Positions 53,488 through 62,422 are shown, counted from the first letter of the stretch. The stretch: 64,000 nucleotides of DNA from UBA5972 sp964600965 (GCA_964600965.1 CAZRLO010000002.1:10868-74867); one strand, 5' to 3'. Notes: generated from the letters alone by a model not told the origin. Numbers and translations: made by a program.

Positions 53488-56018
53488 CCGGTCCGGTTTC
53501 CCTGCGCATTGCGATGCGGGAATTACGGGCGGGTTTTGGGGATTTTCGCGTCTTTCTGGCCTGTTTGATTCTGGGCGTTGCCGCCATTGCCGCCGTTGGT
53601 TCGGTCCGCTCTGGCATCACCGAAGGGCTGTCACGCCAGGGGGCGGCATTGCTTGGTGGCGACGCGGAAATGAGCTTTACCTACCGCTTTGCCTCGGCAC
53701 CCGAACGCGCGTGGATGGCCGACACGGCGTCAGTGGTCGCCGAGGTGGTCGATTTCCGTTCGATGGCCGTGGTGCAATCGGGTGGCGAAAGCCAACGCGC
53801 CCTGACGCAGGTCAAGGCCGTGGACGACGGGTATCCGCTTTACGGTAAAGTCGCGCTGCAGCCGCCCCAGTCGATGGCGGCGGCATTTGCGCCGGTTTCC
53901 GGCGTTCCCGGTGCGGTGATGCAACCCGTGCTGGCGGATCGTCTGGGCATCTTGCCGGGCGATCTGTTTTCGCTGGGGGAACGGGAATTTCGCCTGACTG
54001 CCTTGTTGCTGGATGCGCCGGATGCGGTCTTTCAGGGATTTTCGCTGGGGCCGCGTACCATTGTGCAAACCTCGGATCTTGCAGGTTCCGGGCTGATCGG
54101 TCCGGGGTCGCTGTTTGAAACGCGGTATCGTCTGAAATTGCCGGCAAATGCCGATCTCACTGCGCTGAAAGCCCGGGCGAACGTGGCGTTTCGCGATTCC
54201 GGCCTCGATTGGCACGACCGGCGCAGCGGTGCGCCGGGGACCGAGAGCTTCGTAGGCCGCATGGGCTCTTTTCTGGTGCTGGTGGGGCTGGCAGGGCTGG
54301 CGGTCGGCGGCATTGGCATCGCCGCCGCGGTGCGCGCCTATCTCGAAGCCAAAACCGCCGTGATTGCCACGCTCAAGACCCTCGGTGCGGGCCCGGCGCT
54401 GGTGTTTCGCATCTATTTTTTTCAGATCGGGCTGTTGGCCGTGATCGGAATTGTGACCGGTGTGGCCCTGGGGGCGGCATTGCCGTTCGTGGCTTTGCCC
54501 CTGCTGGCAAACGAATTGGCGTTGCCGGCAATTCAGGCGATTTATCCTGCACCGTTGATCGAGGCCGCGCTTTACGGGGTGCTGACGGCGGCGCTTTTCA
54601 CGCTGTGGCCGGTCGCGCGCACGCGTGATATTCGCCCCGCCGCGCTGTTTCGGGACGCGGCGCTGCGCCGCCGGTTCTGGCCGCCCTGGCGGTTTGGGCT
54701 GGCGACGGTCGGGTTGATCGCGCTCTTGTTGGCGCTGGCGCTGTGGTATGCCGAGGTACGGTGGCTGGCGCTCTGGACCTTTGGCGGGATTGCGCTTGCG
54801 TTGCTGGTTCTGACGCTGGCGGCGGTTTTCGTGCGACGAATATGCGCAAGACTGGCCTTGTCGAACCTCTTTCGGGGCCGTCCCGCATGGCGGCTGGCAT
54901 TCGGCGCGGTCGGTGGGCCCGCCAGCGAGGCGGCGTCGGTCATTCTGTCGCTTGGCCTTGGACTGTCGGTTCTCGCCACGATCGGGCAGATCGACGCCAA
55001 TCTGCGCCGCGCGATTGCCGGGGAATTGCCGGATGTCGCGCCCGCCTATTTTTTCCTGGACATACAGAGGGAACAGTTGGGCGCGTTTCTGGACCTGACG
55101 AAAGCCAACCCGGCGGTCAGCAAGGTGGAAACCGCGCCGATGCTGCGCGGGATCATCACCCGCATCAACGACCTGCCCGCGCGCGACGTTGCGGGCGATC
55201 ATTGGGTGATCACCGGGGATCGCGGCATTACCTATGCGGCGGCGATGCCGAAAGGCACGATATTGACCGCAGGGAAATGGTGGCCGGTCGACTATGCCGG
55301 GCCGCCGCTGGTCAGCATCGCCGACGAAGAAGCGCGCGAGATCGGCCTCAAGATCGGTGACACCCTGACCATCAACATTCTGGGGCGCGATATCACGGCC
55401 CGCATTGCCTCTTTCCGGGTGGTGGATTTTTCGACGGCGGGTATCGGTTTCGTGTTGCTGATGAACCCAAGCGCGGTTCAGGCCGCGCCGCACACCAATA
55501 TCGCGACGGTGTACGCGGATGCCGATGCCGAGGTCGCAATCCTCAACTCGGTGGGCGCATCCTTTCCGAATGTCACCGCCATCGGCGTACGCGAAGCGAT
55601 CAGCCGTGTTGCGGACGCGCTGCGCGGTTTGGCGACCGCGACATCGTTGGGGGCGATGGCAACGCTGATCACCGGGGTGGTGGTGCTGATCGGCGCCGCC
55701 GCCGCGGGCGAGCGGGCCAGACGGTACGAGGCGGCGGTGCTAAAGGCGCTGGGTGCCGGCCGGCGACTGGTGATCGGCAGCTTTGCAATTCGTGCCGCAC
55801 TGACCGGTGCGGCGGCAGGCGCGGTTGCCATCGCAGCGGGGGCCGGGGCCGCGTGGGCGGTGATGCATTTCGTGATGGAGGCATCGTATCGTTTTGAACC
55901 GGTTTCGGCGCTGGCGATTGTCGGCGGCGGGGCGATGACGACCTTGCTGACCGGGTTGGTCTTTGCCCGCCGGACGCTTGCCATTCCACCCGCGCGGGTG
56001 TTGCGGGCGCGGGAATGA
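53484..56018 (+). CDS. ybbP: FtsX-like ABC permease YbbP
   Basis: 844 residues from the ATG at 53484, overlapping ybbA. A first membrane segment (about 22-42) is followed by a periplasmic domain. An FtsX block follows (about 255-375, GLAGLAVGGIGIAAAVRAYLEAK), then more membrane segments (400-480), a second periplasmic domain and a C-terminal FtsX block (700-840). Two FtsX blocks in one chain is the YbbP layout. Without MacA- or TolC-like genes nearby, it is probably a mechanotransmitting or lipid-handling ABC system (inference). Confidence 0.87.
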   Translation: MTGPVSLRIAMRELRAGFGDFRVFLACLILGVAAIAAVGSVRSGITEGLSRQGAALLGGDAEMSFTYRFASAPERAWMADTASVVAEVVDFRSMAVVQSGGESQRALTQVKAVDDGYPLYGKVALQPPQSMAAAFAPVSGVPGAVMQPVLADRLGILPGDLFSLGEREFRLTALLLDAPDAVFQGFSLGPRTIVQTSDLAGSGLIGPGSLFETRYRLKLPANADLTALKARANVAFRDSGLDWHDRRSGAPGTESFVGRMGSFLVLVGLAGLAVGGIGIAAAVRAYLEAKTAVIATLKTLGAGPALVFRIYFFQIGLLAVIGIVTGVALGAALPFVALPLLANELALPAIQAIYPAPLIEAALYGVLTAALFTLWPVARTRDIRPAALFRDAALRRRFWPPWRFGLATVGLIALLLALALWYAEVRWLALWTFGGIALALLVLTLAAVFVRRICARLALSNLFRGRPAWRLAFGAVGGPASEAASVILSLGLGLSVLATIGQIDANLRRAIAGELPDVAPAYFFLDIQREQLGAFLDLTKANPAVSKVETAPMLRGIITRINDLPARDVAGDHWVITGDRGITYAAAMPKGTILTAGKWWPVDYAGPPLVSIADEEAREIGLKIGDTLTINILGRDITARIASFRVVDFSTAGIGFVLLMNPSAVQAAPHTNIATVYADADAEVAILNSVGASFPNVTAIGVREAISRVADALRGLATATSLGAMATLITGVVVLIGAAAAGERARRYEAAVLKALGAGRRLVIGSFAIRAALTGAAAGAVAIAAGAGAAWAVMHFVMEASYRFEPVSALAIVGGGAMTTLLTGLVFARRTLAIPPARVLRARE

Positions 56019-56026
56019 GGCAATCG

Positions 56027-56737
56027 TCAGCCAGCAATTCCCCACACACTGACATAGATAATGTGCGCCCCGACGCCGATGGTGCCCAACCCGATCAGAA
56101 GTTGCAGGCCGGTATGGGCGCGGGTCAACCAATGCGCGGCGACCGCCATCGGCAACGCCAGCACCAGTGACATAGACGCCATGCCAAGGATCGACCCCGC
56201 GCCGAACAGCACGATGTAACCCAGCCCGGCAAACAGGCTGTCAAACGCCGCCGCCGCGACCAACATCAGGGCGGCGGAACCGGCCAGACCATGCACGATT
56301 CCGACCGCCAGCGAGCGCCGAACCAGATGGTCGGGGTGAGTGTGCGCGTGGCTCGCCGGGTCGTGCCGATGCGATTGCCCCCGATGGCTGTGCAGATGCA
56401 GATGGTTTTGGCCGTCGCCGTGCCGGTGCGGATGAAAATGCACCCGATCGCGATGCAGCCGCCACAAAACACTGGCACCCAGCGCCAGCAGCATCAAGCC
56501 GACCAGAAGCTCCAGCCGCGCGCTCAGTTCCGGCGAAATCGCCGTGCCCGTCAGCATGACCCCGGCCCCGACGACCAGCAAGGTGAGCGAGTGGCCAAGC
56601 CCCCACATCGCCCCGGTGCGCAATCCATCGCGCGGGCGATTGCGGCCGCTTACCAACGCGGCGATGGCGGCCAGATGGTCGGTCTCAAATGCGTGCGCAA
56701 TCCCCGACAGGAAACCCAAAACCAGAATTCCGAACAT
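56027..56737 (-). CDS. Ni/Co transporter-like membrane protein with His-rich loop
   Basis: 236 residues, about 6 membrane segments. The start FLSGIAHAFETDHLAAIAALVSG has the HxxxxDH metal-binding motif of NiCoT/UreH-type transporters. The loop at about residues 94-136 contains 15 histidines. Nickel or cobalt movement is likely; cobalamin synthesis genes elsewhere in the window (cobS/cobT) make cobalt reasonable. Direction and metal are not shown. It is convergent with ybbP, 8 bp apart. Confidence 0.75.
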   Translation of the reverse strand: MFGILVLGFLSGIAHAFETDHLAAIAALVSGRNRPRDGLRTGAMWGLGHSLTLLVVGAGVMLTGTAISPELSARLELLVGLMLLALGASVLWRLHRDRVHFHPHRHGDGQNHLHLHSHRGQSHRHDPASHAHTHPDHLVRRSLAVGIVHGLAGSAALMLVAAAAFDSLFAGLGYIVLFGAGSILGMASMSLVLALPMAVAAHWLTRAHTGLQLLIGLGTIGVGAHIIYVSVWGIAG

Positions 56738-57002
56738 GCCGTCGCTTCGCCCTGGATGATCGGCCGCAAATCGGCCACGCCCGGCTTTAACCGGAATGCG
56801 CCGTCGCCGCCAGACCGCCTGCGACGCCGGGCATGCCGGTTCCGACCAAGGGTGCGGGCGGTGGTACCGGACAATCGGCGACCCGGTATTGGGAAAGCGA
56901 GCGGACTCCCGTATTTTCGCGGTCTTGCCAACCGGCGTTCTGGGATTTGCCGTTTCACAAAATTGAAAATACTTTAGAAATTACAAACTGTTGCGATGGA
57001 AT

Positions 57003-57122
57003 CCGGTCGTCTAGAGATCTAGACGACCAGACAGCTAGCCAGCCAGGTGACCACGCAGCCAGACGACCAGACGGCCGGCCGATTGTTTGATCTGACGCTT
57101 GGACAGCCGGACGGCTGGACCA
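57003..57122. repeat. Octamer-phased array, 15 units (consensus CCAGACGA/G)
   Basis: 120 bp divide into 15 octamers in register, such as ccagacga, ctagacga, ccagacag and ccggacgg. The left border reads ATCCGG, as at the 2.4- and 49.8-kb arrays. The consensus matches the minus-strand form of the array at 39.3 kb. Confidence 0.85.
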
Positions 57123-57200
57123 ACGGATATTCTCGGTATGCGCACATCCTTCACCGGGCGCGATGTTCCGGCGCCATTTCCGCGTGCGGCGGCCAGCCAA

Positions 57201-57251
57201 CCAATGCGAAAAGCGCCCGCCGGGGAGAACGGCGGACGCTTTTCGCATTGG
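57201..57251 (-). terminator. Long hairpin after the secreted-protein gene
   Basis: Perfect 15-bp arms CCAATGCGAAAAGCG (57201-57215) and complement (57237-57251), extended inward by CCGCC/GGCGG after one mismatch, with a 9-nt loop. It is 10 bp beyond the stop of the minus-strand gene. The T-run is internal to the stem, so termination efficiency is uncertain. Confidence 0.7.
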
Positions 57252-57260
57252 GACCGGGGC

Positions 57261-57803
57261 TTATTGCCAGGTGGTGTAGCCCAGTTTCATTTTCTTGACC
57301 GCTCCGCCATAGACGGCGTTGACGCGGAACTGGCTGATGCGACCCTGGTTGGTCTTCATGCAGACATACGAGCCGACCGGGATCAGATTGATGTTGACGC
57401 GGTGATGCGTGAATGTCTCGGCGGCGCAACCGTCGTAGCCACGGTTCGATCGGTCGCCGACTGCCATTTTCGCACCGTTGATCGGTTCGAGATAGCGCAG
57501 CGTCGGGTTCACGGCGCGAAACCACAGATCGGCGCCGGGGCTGGCAACGGTCCCGTTGTCCATGTTGACGGTGTAGGTCTGTTTCAACAGGATCGGGCCG
57601 GTGGAATGGGTGACCGGGGGCGGTGCCGGGACCGGAATGGGTGCCGGAGCGGGGCCCGAGCCACCGGCGATGATCGCGAAGGCGGCGATGCCGGCGAACA
57701 GCAGAAACGCTTCTTCGTCGGTCAGGGCGCTGGCGGGGGTTGCGGACATGCCGGACATGGCGATTGCGGCGGCGGCGGCGGTGGTTGTCAGTTGGCGTTT
57801 CAT
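57261..57803 (-). CDS. Secreted protein of unknown function, Pro-rich linker
   Basis: 180 residues from the ATG at 57803 (AGGAAAG site upstream). A signal peptide covers about 1-26 (TTTAAAAAIAMSGMSATPASA). A hydrophobic segment (about 30-47, AFLLFAGIAAFAIIAGG) could be a membrane anchor. A linker PAPAPIPVPAPPPV follows, then a C-terminal domain (about 66-180) with two Cys (GYDGCAAETF and SYVCMK) that could form a disulfide. No family is recognised. It is an isolated gene with its own hairpin terminator. Confidence 0.75.
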   Translation of the reverse strand: MKRQLTTTAAAAAIAMSGMSATPASALTDEEAFLLFAGIAAFAIIAGGSGPAPAPIPVPAPPPVTHSTGPILLKQTYTVNMDNGTVASPGADLWFRAVNPTLRYLEPINGAKMAVGDRSNRGYDGCAAETFTHHRVNINLIPVGSYVCMKTNQGRISQFRVNAVYGGAVKKMKLGYTTWQ

Positions 57804-58140
57804 GGTCTTTCCTTTCAAAATGTTTTGGTCGGTTCCTGCCTTCTGGCGGTTGGGTTGGCGGCGTTGCGTTCCTGACGCGGTGCCGATGAGCCAACCCTGG
57901 CTGACCCGGTCGATGTTAGGCAATTTCGCCGCGCTGATAGCCGATCACGCCGGCCTGTTATTCGATAACGCGGCTGTGAAAATCATTTAGAAACAGCCTT
58001 TTGGCGATGGATAGACCTGCGATTCCGGTAAATGCCGCGGGCCGATTCTTTCCCGGGTGCCGAAACGTCTGACCGGATTCCGCTTGAAACCCATGCCGCG
58101 ATGACGAAACGTTGCGCGGGAAATGGCGAACGAGGCACAC
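57804..58140. other. 337-bp divergent intergenic region
   Basis: Between the secreted-protein gene (-) and the CoA racemase (+). It must hold both promoters. I see no confident promoter box, operator or repeat. Confidence 0.5.
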
Positions 58141-59256
58141 ATGTCCACAGGACCGCTTGCCGGGATCCGAATCATCGAATTCGCCGGTCTGGGGCCGACA
58201 CCGTTCGCCGCGATGACGCTGGCCGATATGGGGGCCGAGATCGTGCGCGTTCAGCGCCCCGACGCCGAGCATTTGCTGGGGCTGGACTACGATATCCTCA
58301 ATCGAGGTCGCGGATTTGTCGAGCTTGACGCCAAGAAGGCCGGCGATCGGGCACGGCTCTGGCGATTGTTTGAATGCGCCGACGGCCTGATCGAGGGAAT
58401 GAGGCCCGGCGTGATGGAACGACTGGGTTTCGGACCGGCGGACCTTGCGGCCATCAATCCGAGCCTCGTCTACGGGCGGATGACGGGTTGGGGACAGGAC
58501 GGACCTCTGGCGCGGGCCGCGGGGCACGACATCAATTATATCGCGCTGTCGGGTGCGCTACATGCCATCGGCCCGGAAAACGGACCCGTGCCGCCCCTGA
58601 ACCTGCTGGGCGATTTTGGCGCCGGGGGAATTTATCTGGCGTTCGGCATGGTGTGCGCCCTGCTCGAAGCATCGCGATCCGGGCTTGGGCAAGTGGTGGA
58701 CGCAGCCATAGTCGACGGGACGGCGCATCTGATGGCGATGATCTATTCGATGCAGGCGGGCGGGCAATGGACGGATCGCCGGGCGAACAATCTGCTGGAC
58801 GGTGGGGCCCATTTCTACGGAGTCTACAAATGCAAATGCGGCGGTTTCGTTTCAATCGGCGCAATCGAACCGAAATTCTATGCGGAACTGGTTGCAAGGA
58901 CCGGCGCCGATGCCGAAAAATTCAAACACCAGTTGGACGCTGGCGAATGGCCGCAACTGAGGGCCGCGCTTGGTGAAATCTTTGCCAGGAAAACCCGCGA
59001 TGAATGGTGCGCCATCCTCGAAGGCAGCGACGCGTGTTTTGCCCCGGTGCTGGGCATCGCCGAAGCCCCTGATCACCCGCATCACCGCGCCCGTGGGGTT
59101 TTTCAGGACCACGCGGGCATCCCAGAGCCGGCCCCGGCGCCCCGTCTTAGCCGCACGCCCGGCTCTATCCGGTCGTATTCGCAATCGGTGCCAATGGATA
59201 TTGACGCGGTACTGGCGGACTGGGAAAACAGCGAAAACCCAAGGAATATGGTATGA
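58141..59256 (+). CDS. CaiB/BaiF CoA transferase family, alpha-methylacyl-CoA racemase-like
   Basis: 371 residues from the ATG at 58141 with a GAGG site; an ATG at 58123 is an alternative. Candidate catalytic residues of the racemase subgroup are His129 (AAGHDINYIALSG) and Asp158 (LLGDFGAGG), with the Glu of GAIEPKFY. It would invert 2-methylacyl-CoA esters in branched lipid breakdown; a CoA transferase reaction cannot be excluded. It overlaps the hydrolase gene by ATGA. Confidence 0.85.
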   Translation: MSTGPLAGIRIIEFAGLGPTPFAAMTLADMGAEIVRVQRPDAEHLLGLDYDILNRGRGFVELDAKKAGDRARLWRLFECADGLIEGMRPGVMERLGFGPADLAAINPSLVYGRMTGWGQDGPLARAAGHDINYIALSGALHAIGPENGPVPPLNLLGDFGAGGIYLAFGMVCALLEASRSGLGQVVDAAIVDGTAHLMAMIYSMQAGGQWTDRRANNLLDGGAHFYGVYKCKCGGFVSIGAIEPKFYAELVARTGADAEKFKHQLDAGEWPQLRAALGEIFARKTRDEWCAILEGSDACFAPVLGIAEAPDHPHHRARGVFQDHAGIPEPAPAPRLSRTPGSIRSYSQSVPMDIDAVLADWENSENPRNMV

Positions 59257-60179
59257 GCGCACAATTCGTGGAAACCTATCTGGATTCGCCGACCGGCGCG
59301 AAGCTGAAACTGTATTCGCGCATGCCCGAGGGCCGGGTTCGCGCGGCGGTGCAAATCAATCATGGCATGGCCGAACATGCCGCGCGGTATGCCCGGTTTG
59401 CCGAAGCGCTGGCCGACGCGGGGTTCGCGGCCTATGCGCACGATCACCGCGGCCACGGACAGACCACCGCGCCCGATGCTTCGCCCGGCGTTTTCGGCGG
59501 CAAAGGCCTTGATAACGTCGTCGCAGACTTGATGGCGGTCAACCGCCATATCCGGGCGCGGGCGGAGATCCCGGTCATCGTCTTTGGCCATTCGATGGGC
59601 TCGGTCATCGCGTTGAATTTCGCGCTGCGTCATTCCGACCGGCTTGCCGCGCTTGCCTGCTGGAATGCGGGTGTGGAAACTGGCATCCTTGCGCGCGTCG
59701 CGCGGGTCATCATGGTGAACGAACGCATGCTGCGCGGCCGCGACCGGCCCAGCCGCATTGCCCCGGCGCTGACCTTCACAAGCTGGAACCGCGATTTCCG
59801 CCCCAATCGCACCGATTTCGACTGGCTGTCGCGCGACGAGGCCGAGGTCGACAAATATGTTGCCGATCCTCTGTGCGGTTTTGATGTCAGCACCGGGCTT
59901 TGGCAGGACGTTCTGAGCGGGATTTTCTTTGCCGCCGATCAGCGGAAATTCGGGCGGCTCGGTGGGGAAATGCCAGTGCATCTGGTCGGTGGCGGTGTCG
60001 ACCCGTGCACCAATGGCGGCAACGACATGCGGCACCTTGCGCGCCGGTTCGAACGCGCGGGCATGCAGGACGTCACGCTGAAGGTACTGCCCGAAACGCG
60101 ACATGAATCGCTGAACGAGATCAACCGCGACGAAACCACCGCGCAGTTCATCGAATGGCTGTCCGCGCGATTTCCCTGA
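59253..60179 (+). CDS. Alpha/beta hydrolase, monoacylglycerol lipase-like
   Basis: 308 residues. The nucleophile elbow is GHSMGS with Ser114. QINHGMAEHAARYARFAEALA and YAHDHRGHGQT are typical of the lysophospholipase/monoglyceride lipase group, and the catalytic His is probably in ETRHESLNE near residue 286. It is cytoplasmic (no signal peptide). Coupling to the racemase gene suggests lipid or acyl-ester breakdown. Confidence 0.85.
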   Translation: MSAQFVETYLDSPTGAKLKLYSRMPEGRVRAAVQINHGMAEHAARYARFAEALADAGFAAYAHDHRGHGQTTAPDASPGVFGGKGLDNVVADLMAVNRHIRARAEIPVIVFGHSMGSVIALNFALRHSDRLAALACWNAGVETGILARVARVIMVNERMLRGRDRPSRIAPALTFTSWNRDFRPNRTDFDWLSRDEAEVDKYVADPLCGFDVSTGLWQDVLSGIFFAADQRKFGRLGGEMPVHLVGGGVDPCTNGGNDMRHLARRFERAGMQDVTLKVLPETRHESLNEINRDETTAQFIEWLSARFP

Positions 60180-60184
60180 AACGC

Positions 60185-60631
60185 TCAGGATTTCTGAACC
60201 AGAAAAATGCCAAATGCCATGATCGCCAGCCCCGCCAGACGCAAAGCCGTCATCGGGGCGATCCGTGCGCCGAACAGGCCAAAATGGTCGATGATGGCCG
60301 CCGAAAGCACTTGGCCGAGCAACACGAAGAAGATGGCGTTGCCGACGCCGAATTTCGGGGCAACCCAGGTGATCGACAAGACATAAAATGCGACGAACAG
60401 CCCGGCCACGAACAAATGCGGCGGGGCCGTAGTGATGCCGCCAAGGCCGGTCGCGCCGGTCAGCCCGAAAACCACGATTGCACCGAAAAAGGCGACGGCA
60501 AACAGACAGACCGCCGCCGCCGCCGGATTGCCAAGCCGCAGCCCCAGTGCCGCATTCAGCCCGGCAAGGACCGGTATGCCGATACCGGCGGCAAGCATGA
60601 TGGCGGCGTAGCGCAAGGTGTCGGTGTGCAT
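60185..60631 (-). CDS. DMT-superfamily small membrane protein (DUF606/YdcZ type)
   Basis: 147 residues from the ATG at 60631 with a GGAG site. Five hydrophobic segments; GIPVLAGLNAALG at the start and VGNAIFFVLLGQVLSAAIIDHFGLFG near residue 95 are the family signature. Such proteins belong to the drug/metabolite transporter group, often acting in pairs; no partner is adjacent. Substrate unknown. It is convergent with the hydrolase gene (5 bp). Confidence 0.82.
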   Translation of the reverse strand: MHTDTLRYAAIMLAAGIGIPVLAGLNAALGLRLGNPAAAAVCLFAVAFFGAIVVFGLTGATGLGGITTAPPHLFVAGLFVAFYVLSITWVAPKFGVGNAIFFVLLGQVLSAAIIDHFGLFGARIAPMTALRLAGLAIMAFGIFLVQKS

Positions 60632-60786
60632 GATCTTCTCCTGATCGGTTGTCCGTGTGACCCCGACCCTGCCCAAGGTTGCGGCGATTCACAACTGGGC
60701 CCGGTTTCGAAGGTCGAGCAGGGCGACAGGTCGTCGGTTCAGTGGATCGGGAAGCCAAACGCGCGGGACGCGACAAGATCGCAATA

Positions 60787-60954
60787 CCGGTTGATTGGGG
60801 GATCGGATGGTAAGCCGCCCGGGTGCCCGGATTGGCGGGTGGCGCGAAGGCCGGATTGGCAGATGGCCCAAAGACCGGGCGACGCGACGAGCCAAATGCC
60901 GGACAACCTGATGACCGCACGGCCAGGTGACGTCATGACCCGAACTCCGAAACC
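60787..60954. repeat. Degenerate octamer-phased stretch, about 21 units
   Basis: Units such as ccggttga, ccggattg, ccgggcga and ccaggtga recur at multiples of 8 bp, but less strictly than in the other arrays. It lies about 50 bp before the regular 24-bp repeat. Confidence 0.6.
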
Positions 60955-61003
60955 CCGGAACAAAATTGGGCCCGGCGCAGATATCGCCAACCGCACCAGC
61001 GAG

Positions 61004-61110
61004 CCAGTTGACCGGATTACTGGTGTACCAGTCGACCGGATTACTGGTGTACCAGTCGATCGGATTACTGGTGTACCAGTCGACCNNNNNNNNNNCGGTC
61101 TGCCGGTCAT
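61004..61110. repeat. Octamer array with 24-bp higher-order unit, interrupted by a gap
   Basis: Octamers ccagtcga, ccggatta and ctggtgta alternate in fixed order. Three nearly identical 24-bp periods are seen before the 10 N at 61086-61095; two or three more octamers follow. The higher-order unit implies recent amplification of a three-octamer block. Confidence 0.88.
61086..61095. other. Assembly gap (10 N)
   Basis: Ten N inside the 24-bp repeat. The gap most likely hides more repeat copies. Confidence 0.97.
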
Positions 61111-61135
61111 CCGGATTTCCAGATCATTCGAAATG
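61111..61135 (-). repeat. 25-bp array border, copy 2 (inverted)
   Basis: The reverse complement starts CATTTCGAATGATCT and ends AAATCCGG, identical to 49787-49811 at 24 of 25 positions. It borders the array on the right, as expected for an element in opposite orientation. Confidence 0.85.
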
Positions 61136-61643
61136 ACCCCTCAGGAAAGCATCAATCCGGGAACGCCGGCGGTACTCGGTGCGTTGATCATGCCCGGCGG
61201 CGCTATTCGGTGAGGTCGGCTCGGACCGCGTTATTGCGGAAAATTGCCGCTGCAATACCTTGAAATTAGCGGGTTTTCCAAACACTTTTCATGTCGCGGC
61301 CACCACGACAAGGCGTCGCCCCGCGCAGGCGCCTTGCGGCAGGCATCGATCCGACGATTTGCGCAGTCCCTTGCGATGCTCGCGATCGTTCCGGCGTCAC
61401 CGGCACCCTGACTGCGCCCGTATTTGCCCAGCCATTACCGAGATCAGCGCATTCGGGCGATGGCTCGGGATCCGTCCATCAACCGGCGAGCCCAACCGGC
61501 GTTTCGCCCCCTGCCCTGTAGTTCGATTCCTGCGCCTCGATCCACTGGAAATTTGCTTGATCCATCAAATTATCACGACGTTTGGATTGCTTGGGCGAAA
61601 TATGTGGTGTCTGCTGCGGGGCCCAGATGCCGCGTTCGATCCG

Positions 61644-62330
61644 CTAGCTGCAAATCCCACGGACTTTGGCACCATCCCACGGCAGCTTGACGCGGCGCGG
61701 ATTCAGATGGTGATCAAGCGCTTCGACGGGGAACGTGGCTTTCAGCATCTTGTGCAGACGCTGGGTGCGCGAACCCTGCGGGTCGAGGCTGCGACAGCAG
61801 ACATATTCCTCGACGATCGCGCCCTGTTGTTCATACGGAAAATCGAGGAACCGTGAATCTGCCGTGAATTCAAGCAGATAGGGATCCGTGCCGGGCTTGT
61901 GTTCCTGTGCCGCCTTCAGCGGATGGTACCCGGTTCGGGCGCGGTTCTGCCATTGCCAGATATGGGTCATCTCATGCGCGATCAGCATGGCGGCGGGCAG
62001 CGAGAACGTCTCGGGCCAGGCGGACATGTAATCGTCAAAGTAGATCTCGCTCGATATGTTGATCTGGTTGAACAGAACGAATGCCGCGGTGCCGACGGAA
62101 ACGGTATCAGTTTTTGGCTCGGGCCAAATACGCTCGCGGCAGGCGACGCGGGGGCGTTTGGGGCGGGTCGTGGTGATCCCGTCGACCCCGTTGAACGACG
62201 CTACGCGCACCGGTCCGGGATCGAATTCGGGACCGAACAGCGTGGCCGCAAACTCCTGTTCACCGGTTGTCAGCGGGCGTCCGCAGGAAACGAGCAGAAA
62301 AAGGCAGGCGAGTAACAGGCGGCGGTTCAT
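61644..62330 (-). CDS. Putative lipoprotein metallopeptidase (HExxH)
   Basis: 228 residues from the ATG at 62330. A short signal peptide ends in lipobox LVSC with Cys16. HEMTH at 119-123 is a zinc-peptidase motif, and Glu154 (LLEFTAD) is a possible third ligand. The frame extends upstream to 62399 without family support. No named family is recognised. It probably acts at the inner face of the outer membrane or in the periplasm. Convergent or tandem partners are lacking. Confidence 0.7.
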   Translation of the reverse strand: MNRRLLLACLFLLVSCGRPLTTGEQEFAATLFGPEFDPGPVRVASFNGVDGITTTRPKRPRVACRERIWPEPKTDTVSVGTAAFVLFNQINISSEIYFDDYMSAWPETFSLPAAMLIAHEMTHIWQWQNRARTGYHPLKAAQEHKPGTDPYLLEFTADSRFLDFPYEQQGAIVEEYVCCRSLDPQGSRTQRLHKMLKATFPVEALDHHLNPRRVKLPWDGAKVRGICS

Positions 62331-62422
62331 TGGAGGAAGGTAGCACAGATCGGGTGGTTGACCAGCCACAAGGCACGCAAAAACCCTTGGCACGCACATT
62401 CATGGCAATGACGCCACGCCGA

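Larger units (their letters stand above)
56738..57260. other. 523-bp intergenic region with octamer array and hairpin
   Basis: The first ~265 bp are without recognisable features except an AT-rich stretch just before the array. A 15-unit octamer array (57003-57122) and a long hairpin (57201-57251) fill the rest. Confidence 0.65.
60632..61643. other. 1012-bp intergenic region with octamer arrays and a second gap
   Basis: It begins with ~155 bp without recognisable features. It then holds a degenerate octamer stretch (60787-60954), a 24-bp higher-order repeat (61004-61085), a 10-N gap (61086-61095) and the inverted array border (61111-61135). The last ~500 bp show no credible gene; a 198-codon frame at 61260-61856 overlaps the lipoprotein gene and is not family-like. 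Confidence 0.65.

Noticed and set aside
53730..55493. Long antisense frame (587 codons) opposite ybbP
   Set aside because: High-GC shadow of ybbP, Arg/Gln/His-rich, without family resemblance. The same holds for long antisense frames opposite kef, uvrD, recN and the racemase/hydrolase genes.
61260..61856. 198-codon frame before the HExxH lipoprotein gene
   Set aside because: It is Arg-rich and low-information, and overlaps the lipoprotein gene antisense by more than 200 bp.
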